This document shows positions 1 to 5,426 of a DNA stretch of 10,758 nt, one piece after another (the stretch's first letter is position 1; each line of letters opens with the position of its first letter). The stretch covers positions 1-10,758 of the forward strand of contig JALWME010000218.1 of the NCBI GenBank assembly GCA_027083995.1. Reading direction: 5' to 3'. Under the pieces are notes generated by a model, which saw only the letters and a list, made by a program, of their open reading frames with translations, searched no databases and had not been told where the DNA came from. Position numbers and translations under genes: made by a program. The stretch comes from Sulfurovum sp. (GTDB taxonomy: Bacteria; Campylobacterota; Campylobacteria; Campylobacterales; Sulfurovaceae).

Positions 1-107
1 GAGAACATAAACCAGCAAGGAGTACTGTAGCTGTGAAAACTTTACCAAAAAATGCATTGGTAGAGATAGAGTGTATTGCACTATCTGGGACAGATTATAC
101 CTTTTGA
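1..107 (+). CDS. RidA/YjgF family enamine/imine deaminase, C-terminal fragment
   Basis: The open frame enters from the left edge (first full codon at position 3) and ends with TGA at 105-107, giving about 34 residues. The segment PARSTVAVKTLPKNALVEIE matches the C-terminal signature of RidA proteins (E. coli RidA has PARSCVEVARLPKDVKIEIE). RidA hydrolyses reactive 2-aminoacrylate-type enamines/imines released by PLP enzymes and works in the cytoplasm as a trimer. The Arg codon at 18-20 corresponds to the substrate-carboxylate-binding Arg105 of the E. coli protein. The Glu codons at 63-71 cover the conserved Glu120 region, so an active RidA rather than an Arg-lacking Rid subfamily is likely. 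A seven-residue tail (SGTDYTF) extends beyond the usual end. The N-terminal two thirds lie outside the window, so start and operon context are unknown. Confidence 0.85.
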   Translation, partial: EHKPARSTVAVKTLPKNALVEIECIALSGTDYTF

Positions 108-166
108 AGACAAAATTGATGGGGACTGTACAAATATTGTTTGGTTTAAAAAAATATTAAAACAAC

Positions 167-181
167 TTTAGGTATAATCAC
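167..181 (+). promoter_or_regulatory. Probable sigma-70 promoter of rplU-rpmA (-10 TATAAT)
   Basis: A perfect -10 hexamer TATAAT lies at 173-178, 42 bp before the rplU start, inside the core TTTAGGTATAATCAC. No -35 hexamer is visible; the upstream DNA is A/T-rich with T-runs, as usual for sigma-70 promoters in Campylobacterota. The same 15 bases occur before obgE at 1319-1333. Confidence 0.7.
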
Positions 182-220
182 GAACTTTTTAAAATACATA
201 AGAATAATAAAGGGTTTGCA

Positions 221-526
221 ATGTACGCAATCATTAAAGCAAGTGGTCAACAATTCAAAGTGCAAGAAGGTGATATCATCTGTTTTGACAACATGGGTCT
301 TGAGCCAAAATCAGCAGTAGAATTTAAAGAAGTTCTTGCAGTAGACAAGGGTGACTTAATAGTGGGTACTCCATTAGTAGAGGGTGCAGTAGTTAAAGGT
401 GAAGTAATCAATGAAGGTAGAGATAAAAAAGTTATCATCTACAAAAAAAGAAGAAGAAAAGATTCAAAACTTAAAAGAGGTTTCAGAAGAAGCTTTACAA
501 GAGTTAGAATAACTAAAATAGCATAA
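221..526 (+). CDS. rplU: 50S ribosomal protein L21
   Basis: Structural protein of the large ribosomal subunit that binds 23S rRNA. The 101 residues match the usual L21 length of about 103. The N-terminus [18 protein letters not shown] and the basic C-terminal segment around residues 75-98 ([20 protein letters not shown], then RVRITKI) are diagnostic of the family. The ATG at 221 is preceded by an AAAGG ribosome-binding site at 209-213 with a 7-nt spacer. The gene lies directly upstream of rpmA, as in most bacteria, and has its own -10 element at 173-178. It is separated from rpmA by a 116-nt structured spacer, longer than typical for this pair. Confidence 0.98.
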   Translation: MYAIIKASGQQFKVQEGDIICFDNMGLEPKSAVEFKEVLAVDKGDLIVGTPLVEGAVVKGEVINEGRDKKVIIYKKRRRKDSKLKRGFRRSFTRVRITKIA

Positions 527-642
527 GATTTTCTCGCCAAAGGCGTACTTTAGTGAGATGCACCCCAAGGGTATTTCCTGCGGGCAATTAAAAGATTGGC
601 TTTGCCAATTTTTAAGAAGAAATTAATATATAGGAGCATAGT
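527..642 (+). other. Structured, GC-richer rplU-rpmA spacer
   Basis: This 116-nt spacer is clearly richer in G and C in its first 60 bases than the surrounding AT-rich DNA and holds several small hairpins: CGCC-AAA-GGCG at 535-545, ACCC-CAA-GGGT at 562-572 (alternatively GC/CC at 560-564 with GGGC at 582-585), and the stem at 591-613 described separately. It has no convincing open frame. It could be a dispersed intergenic repeat, an RNA-processing or attenuation element that uncouples L21 from L27 synthesis, or a decayed insertion. The rpmA ribosome-binding site (AGGAG, 632-636) closes it. Confidence 0.5.
591..613 (+). terminator. Possible attenuator hairpin between rplU and rpmA
   Basis: AAAGATTGGC (591-600), a TTT loop and GCCAATTTTT (604-613) form a 10-bp stem containing one G-U pair. 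The T-run is part of the 3' arm and only AAG follows, so it is at best a partial terminator. It sits 30 nt before the rpmA start and may lower read-through or stabilise the upstream mRNA end. Confidence 0.4.
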
Positions 643-897
643 ATGGCACACAAGAAAGGACAAGGATCCACTCAAAATAACCGTGATTCAGCTGGACGTC
701 GTTTAGGCGTTAAAAAATTTGGTGGAGAATCAGTCATTCCTGGTAATATTATCATCAGACAAAGAGGAACAAAAGTGCACCCAGGTACAGGTGTAGGAAT
801 AGGTAAGGATCATACTATATTTGCACTTATCGAGGGTGTTGTAAAGTTTGATAACAGAACATCTTCTCAGAAAAAAGTTTCTGTAGTACCTGCATAG
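643..897 (+). CDS. rpmA: 50S ribosomal protein L27
   Basis: L27 lies at the peptidyl-transferase centre, where its flexible N-terminus reaches toward the tRNA acceptor ends. The 84-residue protein begins [20 protein letters not shown], with no cleavable N-terminal extension of the Firmicutes type. [12 protein letters not shown] replaces the common KAGGSTRNGRDS; I recall this variant from Campylobacter and relatives. The core [20 protein letters not shown] at residues 40-59 is highly conserved. The ATG at 643 follows an AGGAG site at 632-636. It is the last gene of the rplU-rpmA unit: a strong intrinsic terminator begins 4 nt after the stop codon. Confidence 0.98.
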   Translation: MAHKKGQGSTQNNRDSAGRRLGVKKFGGESVIPGNIIIRQRGTKVHPGTGVGIGKDHTIFALIEGVVKFDNRTSSQKKVSVVPA

Positions 898-900
898 TAT

Positions 901-935
901 AGACAAATCCGAATTTATTCGGATTTGTCTTTTTT
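901..935 (+). terminator. Intrinsic terminator after rpmA
   Basis: AGACAAATCCGAAT (901-914) and ATTCGGATTTGTCT (917-930) are perfect reverse complements, folding to about 13 bp with a TTTA loop. The stem runs directly into a T-tract (928-935) and further T-rich sequence. It starts 4 nt after the rpmA stop codon. No matching T-run follows on the minus strand, so it should act on rightward transcripts only. Confidence 0.93.
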
Positions 936-987
936 AATTTAATTTTTTACATATGTTTTAGAATATACTCTCTTCTATTTTGTTGAA

Positions 988-1269
988 TTATTTTTTGTTA
1001 AGTAATTCAGGTCTACATCTATTGCGTCCTAAAAACCATCCATCTACGTAGTCTTTTTTGTTTTGAAAAAGCCAATGTGATTTTTTGTAGTTTCCTTTGG
1101 CTGTTGTACAGCCATCCCTTATACCTTTTTTGTATATATCAGGAAAACCAGAACCAAAATAGATACCAGAATGATAGTATCCTCCTTTGCTGATGGGTAC
1201 TTCATTGGGAGAGCATGCACTTAAAACGAAGAGTAAAATTGCGGTTAAAATAGATTTTGCATAGGTCAT
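988..1269 (-). CDS. Small putative outer-membrane lipoprotein of unknown function
   Basis: The 93-residue product starts with a lipoprotein signal peptide: basic start (MTYAKS), hydrophobic core, and lipobox L16-S17-A18-C19. Cleavage before Cys19 with Ser at +2 predicts lipid-anchored export, probably to the outer membrane. The mature part is about 75 residues, aromatic- and Lys-rich, and shows an internal repeat: YKKGIRDGCTTAKG near residues 46-59 resembles YVDGWFLGRNRC near 74-85, both Y-x2-G-x3-G and each with a Cys. The two cysteines could form a periplasmic disulfide. I do not recognise a named family. The ATG at 1269 is preceded on the minus strand by a GAGGAAAG ribosome-binding site. 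The gene is monocistronic, convergent with rpmA and divergent from obgE, and it breaks a gene series that is contiguous in relatives. Confidence 0.8.
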   Translation of the reverse strand: MTYAKSILTAILLFVLSACSPNEVPISKGGYYHSGIYFGSGFPDIYKKGIRDGCTTAKGNYKKSHWLFQNKKDYVDGWFLGRNRCRPELLNKK

Positions 1270-1277
1270 TTTCTTTC

Positions 1278-1301
1278 CTCATAATTATTTATGAGATTAT
1301 A
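1278..1301 (-). promoter_or_regulatory. Putative promoter and inverted repeat upstream of the lipoprotein gene
   Basis: A minus-strand TATAAT lies at 1301-1296. Immediately downstream is a perfect 7-bp inverted repeat with a 4-nt spacer, CTCATAA/TTATGAG at 1278-1284 and 1289-1295. The repeat overlaps the expected transcription start and runs into the GAGG of the ribosome-binding site. It could be the operator of a dimeric regulator, or chance in AT-rich DNA. Confidence 0.45.
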
Positions 1302-1318
1302 ACAAATAATATTCTTTA

Positions 1319-1333
1319 TTTAGGTATAATCAC
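1319..1333 (+). promoter_or_regulatory. Probable sigma-70 promoter of obgE-proB (-10 TATAAT)
   Basis: A perfect TATAAT at 1325-1330 sits within TTTAGGTATAATCAC, identical over 15 bases to the rplU promoter core at 167-181. It lies 28 bp before the obgE ATG. No clear -35 hexamer is present. The divergent lipoprotein promoter lies on the opposite strand about 25 bp away. Confidence 0.7.
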
Positions 1334-1358
1334 ATCATTCATGTATTAAGGTTTAAAG

Positions 1359-2471
1359 ATGTTTGTAGACAGTGTAGAACTTCTCATAACTTCAGGTAAA
1401 GGTGGTGCAGGTGCCATCTCTTTCTGGACGGAAAAATTTGTTGCTAACGGTGGACCAGATGGCGGTGATGGTGGTCGTGGCGGTGCTGTATATTTTAAAG
1501 TAGACAACAATACAGATACGCTTTCTGCACTTCGTGGACGAAAACACATGAAGGCAGAAAATGGTCAGCCAGGTACAGGCAGAAAATGTTATGGACGCAA
1601 GGGAAATAATTTGATTATTACAGTGCCTCCAGGCACAACAGTGATAGACATTGAGACTGGCGAAGAGTTGATGGATTTACTTACTGAAGGTGAAGTCGTA
1701 CTGTTTTTAGAAGGAGGCAAAGGCGGTTTAGGAAATATGCACTTTAAATCTTCATCTAACCAAAGACCAACCTATGCACAACCAGGGCTTCCAGGTATTA
1801 CGAAGCAGGTACGTTTAGAGATGAAACTTATTGCTGATGTAGGGCTTGTAGGGTATCCAAATGTTGGCAAATCTACACTCATTGCAACACTCTCAAATGC
1901 CAGACCGCAAGTAGCAAACTATGAGTTTACTACCCTCACACCTAAGCTAGGCGTTGTACATGTGGGTGATTATGATTCTTTTATGATGGCAGATATCCCT
2001 GGTATCATAGAGGGTGCAAGTGATGGAAAAGGGCTTGGTTTGGAGTTTTTAAAACATATAGAAAGAACCAAAACACTACTACTCATGATAGATGCAGCCA
2101 ACTATAGAGAGATGAAGTACCAGTATGAGACACTGCTTGTTGAATTGCAACGTTACTCTGAGACTTTGGCTAGACGTAAACATGCTATTGCTATTACCAA
2201 GATAGATTCGCTTTCTCAAGATGAAGTCAATGCCTTGATGCAAACATTTTTAGATGATATTGGACTAGAACCAAATGATACATTAGGCAAATACAAAGCA
2301 GATAGCACTTATATGAGTTATGGGTTTAAGAGAGACTTTGGAGTGGATTTGCCACAGGAAAAACCACTCTTTATACTACCTATCTCCTCTGTTGCACATC
2401 TCAATACCGAAGCATTACGTTATGCACTGGCAGATTTTGTAAAATATGTACAAGAAGAACAAGAGGCATAA
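1359..2471 (+). CDS. obgE: Obg-family GTPase (ObgE/CgtA)
   Basis: Essential ribosome-associated GTPase of 50S maturation and stringent/growth control. The 370 residues show the glycine-rich N-terminal Obg fold (about 1-158, with [12 protein letters not shown] at 31-42), then a G domain: G1 GYPNVGKS 165-172, switch-I Thr191/192 in FTTLTP, G3 DIPG 212-215, G4 TKID 280-283 and G5-like ISS 342-344. Between G4 and G5 the chain is extended by about 55 residues (285-339) compared with a minimal G domain. It ends soon after the G domain (VQEEQEA), with no separate C-terminal OCT domain. The ATG at 1359 follows AAGG at 1348-1351. The stop is one base before the proB start, so the two genes are probably translationally coupled. 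Confidence 0.97.
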   Translation: MFVDSVELLITSGKGGAGAISFWTEKFVANGGPDGGDGGRGGAVYFKVDNNTDTLSALRGRKHMKAENGQPGTGRKCYGRKGNNLIITVPPGTTVIDIETGEELMDLLTEGEVVLFLEGGKGGLGNMHFKSSSNQRPTYAQPGLPGITKQVRLEMKLIADVGLVGYPNVGKSTLIATLSNARPQVANYEFTTLTPKLGVVHVGDYDSFMMADIPGIIEGASDGKGLGLEFLKHIERTKTLLLMIDAANYREMKYQYETLLVELQRYSETLARRKHAIAITKIDSLSQDEVNALMQTFLDDIGLEPNDTLGKYKADSTYMSYGFKRDFGVDLPQEKPLFILPISSVAHLNTEALRYALADFVKYVQEEQEA

Positions 2472-2472
2472 G

Positions 2473-3240
2473 ATGAAGTTGCAGCGCATTGTCATTAAAG
2501 TAGGATCTCATGTATTGACCCAAGATGGGGCTATTGCAAAGGTGCGTATGTTGGCTTTGGTAGAACTTATTGCCACACTTAAAGCACATCAGTATGAAGT
2601 AATACTGGTAAGTTCTGGTGCAGTAGCAGCAGGGCACACACTTTTACCGTTAGAAAGAAGCAGTGTTGCCAACAGACAGGCACTTGCAGCCATAGGACAA
2701 CCTCTTTTACTCAAAATGTATCAGGAAAAATTTGCCAAATTTGGACATCTTTGCTCACAAGTGCTTTTAAGTGCAAATGTCTTTGAGGTACCAGAGCAAA
2801 TTGCACATGCAAAAGTAGCCATAGATACTTTGTTGGAGAACAATGTTGTGCCTATTATCAATGAAAATGACACAGTAAGTGTAGAAGAGCTTGTCTTTGG
2901 AGACAACGACAGACTCTCAGCTCATGTGGCACACCATTTTGATGCCAAAATGCTTGTGATTCTTTCTGACATAAATGCCTTTTATGACAAAGACCCTAAC
3001 TGTTACAGCGATGCAAAACGTCGTGCTATTGTCTCTAAAATCTCACAAGAAGAGCTGGAAGCAGAGCATAGCCCCAACAACGAATTTGCCACAGGTGGCA
3101 TAGTCACCAAACTGCAATCGGCAGATTTCCTTATGAGACACGGTAGAGAGATGTTCTTGGCTTCAGGGTTTGAACTAGATGATGTGAAAACCTTTCTTGT
3201 TGACGGCAAGCATGTAGGTGGAACGCTTTTTAAAAAATAG
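2473..3240 (+). CDS. proB: Glutamate 5-kinase, short form without PUA domain
   Basis: Phosphorylates L-glutamate to glutamyl 5-phosphate, the first committed step of proline synthesis, in the cytoplasm. The 255-residue amino-acid-kinase fold shows the phosphate-binding KVGSHVLT (9-15), VSSGAVAAG (46-54), glutamate-site IINENDTVS (128-136) with [12 protein letters not shown] (142-153), the nucleotide-site [12 protein letters not shown] (164-175) and [13 protein letters not shown] (206-218). The C-terminal PUA domain of the E. coli enzyme (367 aa) is absent, a short form I recall in this phylum. I chose the ATG at 2473, one base after the obgE stop and with GAGG at 2463-2466. An in-frame ATG at 2446 would add nine residues inside obgE and has no ribosome-binding site. 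Start codons of obgE and proB imply co-transcription. Confidence 0.96.
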   Translation: MKLQRIVIKVGSHVLTQDGAIAKVRMLALVELIATLKAHQYEVILVSSGAVAAGHTLLPLERSSVANRQALAAIGQPLLLKMYQEKFAKFGHLCSQVLLSANVFEVPEQIAHAKVAIDTLLENNVVPIINENDTVSVEELVFGDNDRLSAHVAHHFDAKMLVILSDINAFYDKDPNCYSDAKRRAIVSKISQEELEAEHSPNNEFATGGIVTKLQSADFLMRHGREMFLASGFELDDVKTFLVDGKHVGGTLFKK

Positions 3241-3274
3241 AACCCTCTGAACACCTAGGTTATTCAGAGGGTTC
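3240..3274 (+). terminator. 12-bp hairpin after proB (probable terminator)
   Basis: GAACCCTCTGAA (3240-3251) and TTCAGAGGGTTC (3263-3274) are perfect reverse complements with an 11-nt loop that itself contains the palindrome ACCTAGGT. The stem starts on the last base of the proB stop codon. A good T-run is missing on the plus strand (AATAATTTG follows). On the minus strand the stem is followed by CTATTTTTT, so termination of antisense transcripts into proB looks at least as likely. Confidence 0.65.
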
Positions 3275-3280
3275 AATAAT

Positions 3281-3328
3281 TTGACATTCTACCCTATAAA
3301 GTATATACTATTAAATAAAAAGTATATA
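3281..3328 (+). promoter_or_regulatory. Promoter and putative operator of the RHH-PIN module
   Basis: TTGACA (3281-3286), a 17-bp spacer and TATACT (3304-3309) form an almost consensus sigma-70 promoter 31 bp before the antitoxin ATG. The -10 overlaps a perfect 10-bp palindrome AGTATATACT (3300-3309). AAAGTATATA occurs twice as a direct repeat, at 3298-3307 and 3319-3328, 21 bp apart (two helical turns). This is the expected layout of an autoregulatory ribbon-helix-helix operator, though binding is inferred. Confidence 0.7.
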
Positions 3329-3339
3329 AAGGAGCCAAG

Positions 3340-3585
3340 ATGACTGCAAAAGTTGAGTATAAAAAAGAGTTGTATTCTTTACCCTCAGATGTTGTAGAGA
3401 CGTTAAAAAATTATGCACAAGAGACACATAAGAAAAAAAGTCACATTGTTGCAGAGGCAATAGCTGACTATATAGCCAAAAACAGACGTAAAGAATTGGC
3501 ACAAGAAGCTAAAAAAATGTTTGGTATTATTAACGCAAATACACCAGATATTCAAGTGATTAAAGCCAATAGAGATGATATATGA
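3340..3585 (+). CDS. Ribbon-helix-helix antitoxin of a PIN-type toxin-antitoxin module
   Basis: The 81-residue protein resembles CopG/MetJ-type ribbon-helix-helix DNA-binding antitoxins. The N-terminal strand KKELYSLPSDVVETL (about 8-22) and helices through YAQETHKKKSHIVAEAIADY (25-44) fit the fold. The Lys-rich, charged tail (AKNRRKELAQEAKKMF, 46-61) probably wraps the toxin. The ATG at 3340 is served by GGAG at 3331-3334. Its TGA overlaps the toxin ATG by four bases (ATGA), the classic coupling of antitoxin-first modules. The tandem repeats at its promoter fit autorepression by antitoxin or complex. Family-level function is well supported; the exact subfamily is not. Confidence 0.85.
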   Translation: MTAKVEYKKELYSLPSDVVETLKNYAQETHKKKSHIVAEAIADYIAKNRRKELAQEAKKMFGIINANTPDIQVIKANRDDI

Positions 3586-4016
3586 TTAAACTTTTTATAG
3601 ATGCCAATATATTTGTTGATGTAACAGATAGCAGTAGAAAATCTTCATCATCTAGCATTGCATTCATGGATAGTATGTTTGACAATATGGATAGATATAA
3701 ACTCTATACATCTTGTGATTTGATAACAACTATATATTATATTACGAGAAAAAATTTAGATAATAGTGGAGCATTACAGCAGATAAAAAGAATAAGTAAA
3801 TTTATCTCTATTATTGAGTTTGGAAACAAAGAGGTAGATGATGCCATAGAACTCATGGAAAGAAACCCTAAATACAAAGACTTAGAAGACACCATACAGT
3901 ATGTGATGGCAAGAAAAGAAAAGTGTGACTACATCATCACAAATGATGCAGATTTTGCTTCTGGAGATGTGCCTGTTCTTAGTAGTATGGATGCTTTGGA
4001 GAGGCTAGCTTTGTAG
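3582..4016 (+). CDS. PIN-domain toxin (PIN_3-like ribonuclease)
   Basis: A 144-residue single PIN domain, predicted to be a Mg2+/Mn2+-dependent endoribonuclease held inactive by the upstream antitoxin. The first acidic motif is FIDANIFVD with Asp7. The segment SCDLITTIYYITRK (44-57) matches the helix that usually carries the second acid, but Thr occupies that place, as in the PIN_3-type families that read TNIYY or TTIYY. The later acids lie in DLEDTIQY (100-107, Asp100/Glu102/Asp103), with ITNDADF (119-125, Asp122/Asp124) at the last strand. The C-terminus reads VPVLSSMDALE. Translation is coupled to the antitoxin by a 4-bp overlap. The RNA target cannot be read from sequence. Confidence 0.85.
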   Translation: MIKLFIDANIFVDVTDSSRKSSSSSIAFMDSMFDNMDRYKLYTSCDLITTIYYITRKNLDNSGALQQIKRISKFISIIEFGNKEVDDAIELMERNPKYKDLEDTIQYVMARKEKCDYIITNDADFASGDVPVLSSMDALERLAL

Positions 4017-4163
4017 TAAGTTCGTATTCTTCTATTTTTAGCATAATATATGCTGATAAATTATGCAGCAACGGGACTAAGTAAAGATAGAAACTTATAG
4101 AAAACTAGCCTACTACCTATTATCTGAGATTGTTTTGGATATAAATTCGGGGATTCTAAAATC
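4017..4163. other. Convergent intergenic segment with small inverted repeats
   Basis: 147 bp between the 3' ends of the PIN toxin and the minus-strand OB-fold gene. AGCATA-ATA-TATGCT (4040-4054) is a 6-bp hairpin. Overlapping it, GCATAAT (4041-4047) also pairs with ATTATGC (4060-4066), so two mutually exclusive folds exist. Neither is followed by a T-run. No recognisable gene. Confidence 0.4.
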
Positions 4164-4514
4164 TTATCTAACACTTATCTGCTTCGGTGAATAAAGAATA
4201 ATCTCTGCAACACCACGATAATTCTTTATTCTCCCTGTGACACATACATTTTTTCCTCTGTACTTCACCTCTGGTGCATCAAAGTTCTCTCTGTTATCAC
4301 CCCAGATTATTGCAGTAAATATTTGATTTGGATATGCCTCATCGAGATTTAGAAAAGTTGGTTCTCCATTGCTGGAACTTGCATAATGTGTGCTGACTAC
4401 CTGACCACATACTGTGGCTTTCTCACCTATGTGGTTTTGTGCCATCTGTGCAGAGTACTCTGCAGAAAAAAGAGGTACTGCCAAAGCTGATAAATAGAAT
4501 ATTGTTTTAAACAT
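4164..4514 (-). CDS. Exported OB-fold-like protein of unknown function
   Basis: The 116-residue product begins with a signal peptide (MFKTIFYLSALAVPLFSA, likely cleaved near residue 18), so it should act in the periplasm. The mature part, with GEKATVCGQVVSTHYA (31-46), PTFLNLDEAYPN (52-63), FTAIIWGDNRENF (66-78) and YRGKNVCVTGRIKNYRG (84-100), resembles exported OB-fold proteins that recur in bacteria as small stand-alone genes or beside nucleases. Two cysteines at 36 and 91 could form a disulfide. I know no firm function; nucleic-acid or oligosaccharide binding is only a fold-level possibility. The minus-strand ATG at 4514 is preceded by AGGGAG. The gene stands alone between the two toxin-antitoxin modules, on the opposite strand, so it is not obviously part of either. 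Confidence 0.8.
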   Translation of the reverse strand: MFKTIFYLSALAVPLFSAEYSAQMAQNHIGEKATVCGQVVSTHYASSSNGEPTFLNLDEAYPNQIFTAIIWGDNRENFDAPEVKYRGKNVCVTGRIKNYRGVAEIILYSPKQISVR

Positions 4515-4791
4515 TTTTATATCTCCCTATATATTTTAAGTAACAAAAGTATAATCAATAAATGTCAAAACTTGTTAAAGGTGAGAGGGGCAAGCTCAAG
4601 CATGTATATTTACTTTTCTACTTCCATAGCTCCAGCCCTAAAATATCTATAGGACTTTAAAGAGAAAAAACATCACATAACGTATAAAATGCTAAACTAA
4701 ATGATATGATACTGATGGATTATTGTCTTTATATTAACACTAATTTCTTTTTGATATAATTAAAAATACAAAAATATAAAAGGAGTTTTTT
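4515..4791. other. Intergenic segment between OB-fold gene and second TA module
   Basis: 277 bp, the longest gene-free stretch of the window. Near its left end TATAAT occurs on the plus strand (4550-4555) and TATACT on the minus strand (4553-4548); the latter could serve the OB-fold gene. Only very short open frames exist, without ribosome-binding sites. The right end holds the promoter of the second module. Confidence 0.5.
4752..4785 (+). promoter_or_regulatory. Extended -10 promoter and RBS of the vapBC-type module
   Basis: TGATATAAT at 4752-4760 is a perfect extended -10 element (TGnTATAAT), 31 bp before the antitoxin ATG. No -35 hexamer is evident. AAAAATA is directly repeated at 4762-4768 and 4770-4776 around the expected start point and might contribute to an operator, though it is low-complexity. 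A strong AGGAG ribosome-binding site lies at 4781-4785. Confidence 0.65.
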
Positions 4792-5019
4792 ATGCAATTG
4801 GTTATTAATATATCAAACAAACAGCTTTTTGATAAAATAGTATGGTTCTTAAATAGCGTTAAGAATGATGGCTTAGAGATTATAGAAAATAACGAAGAAC
4901 AATATACCTCTGTAAAGAACAGTACTCCAAAAGGATTGGACTTTTCTCAATTTAATGTAGAAAGTTTTAAGGAGATAGATGGTTTAGCCTACCAGCAAAA
5001 GATACGTAATGAGTGGTAA
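4792..5019 (+). CDS. vapB: VapB-type antitoxin
   Basis: The 75-residue protein begins MQLVINISNKQLFDKIVWFL and continues NSVKNDGLEIIE, resembling small antitoxins of PIN toxins that start with a beta strand and a helix. The acidic middle (about 32-60) is probably disordered, and the tail EIDGLAYQQKIRNEW (61-75) resembles the toxin-binding end of such proteins. It differs from the ribbon-helix-helix antitoxin 1.2 kb upstream, so the two modules are not duplicates. The ATG at 4792 has AGGAG six bases upstream. Its 3' end overlaps the toxin start by 11 bp. The assignment relies as much on size, order and partner as on its own sequence. Confidence 0.75.
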   Translation: MQLVINISNKQLFDKIVWFLNSVKNDGLEIIENNEEQYTSVKNSTPKGLDFSQFNVESFKEIDGLAYQQKIRNEW

Positions 5020-5404
5020 AGTTTTACTAGATACCAATGCAATTATATACGCACTCAATGGTAAATCAGTACTTCCTTCTGCTGATTACTTAGTCTCTAT
5101 TATCACTGAAATTGAACTTCTCTCCTATAGTAAATTGAGTGAAAAAGATAAACAAAATATAGAGAACCTTTTAAATAATTTTGAAATTTTAAATCTCTGC
5201 GAAAAGACCAAAAAGATTACAATCGATATTAGAAAAAAGTATGGTATTAAACTACCTGATAGTATTATTTGTGCTACAGCAATGGCACATAGTGCCATAC
5301 TAATATCTAATGATATACAATTAGCTAAAATCAAAGGGTTAAATGCTGTTAGCTTAGAGACTTTTGTTGTACACTCTAGCAATAAATTAGATAAAATACT
5401 GTAA
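5009..5404 (+). CDS. vapC: VapC-type PIN-domain toxin
   Basis: A 131-residue PIN-domain ribonuclease with all four canonical acidic positions: Asp8 in LLDTNAIIYAL, Glu34 in IITEIELLSY, Asp84 in LPDSIICATAMAH and Asp102 in LISNDIQLAKIKGL. Length and motif order are typical of VapC toxins, which cut tRNA or rRNA; several enteric VapCs cleave initiator tRNA-fMet. It starts inside the antitoxin gene (11-bp overlap), implying coupled synthesis. Only 22 bp separate its stop from fmt, with no terminator between, so fmt and the following genes may lie on the same transcript. The tail after about residue 122 (HSSNKLDKIL) extends slightly beyond the PIN core. Confidence 0.88.
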   Translation: MSGKVLLDTNAIIYALNGKSVLPSADYLVSIITEIELLSYSKLSEKDKQNIENLLNNFEILNLCEKTKKITIDIRKKYGIKLPDSIICATAMAHSAILISNDIQLAKIKGLNAVSLETFVVHSSNKLDKIL

Positions 5405-5426
5405 ATATGAGGATTTGGTTAAATAG

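Noticed and set aside
2446..2472. Upstream in-frame ATG for proB adding nine residues
   Set aside because: It lies inside obgE and has no ribosome-binding site, whereas ATG 2473 has GAGG and gives the normal family start.
4040..4066. Inverted repeats after the PIN toxin as an integron attC or phage attachment site
   Set aside because: There is no integrase gene, no matching core sequence and no second copy in the window; the stems are short and AT-rich.
4562..4660. Short plus-strand frame (about 32 codons) from ATG 4562 behind a TATAAT
   Set aside because: No ribosome-binding site, no recognisable protein features, and too short to stand without other support.
4615..4675. Minus-strand fragments resembling a gene remnant in the gap before the second module
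   Set aside because: Each frame is broken by stops within about 20 codons and I could not tie the pieces to any family.
3582..5404. The two toxin genes as copies of one another
   Set aside because: They share only general PIN features; the antitoxins, catalytic-residue sets and gene overlaps (4 bp against 11 bp) differ, so this is not a tandem duplication.
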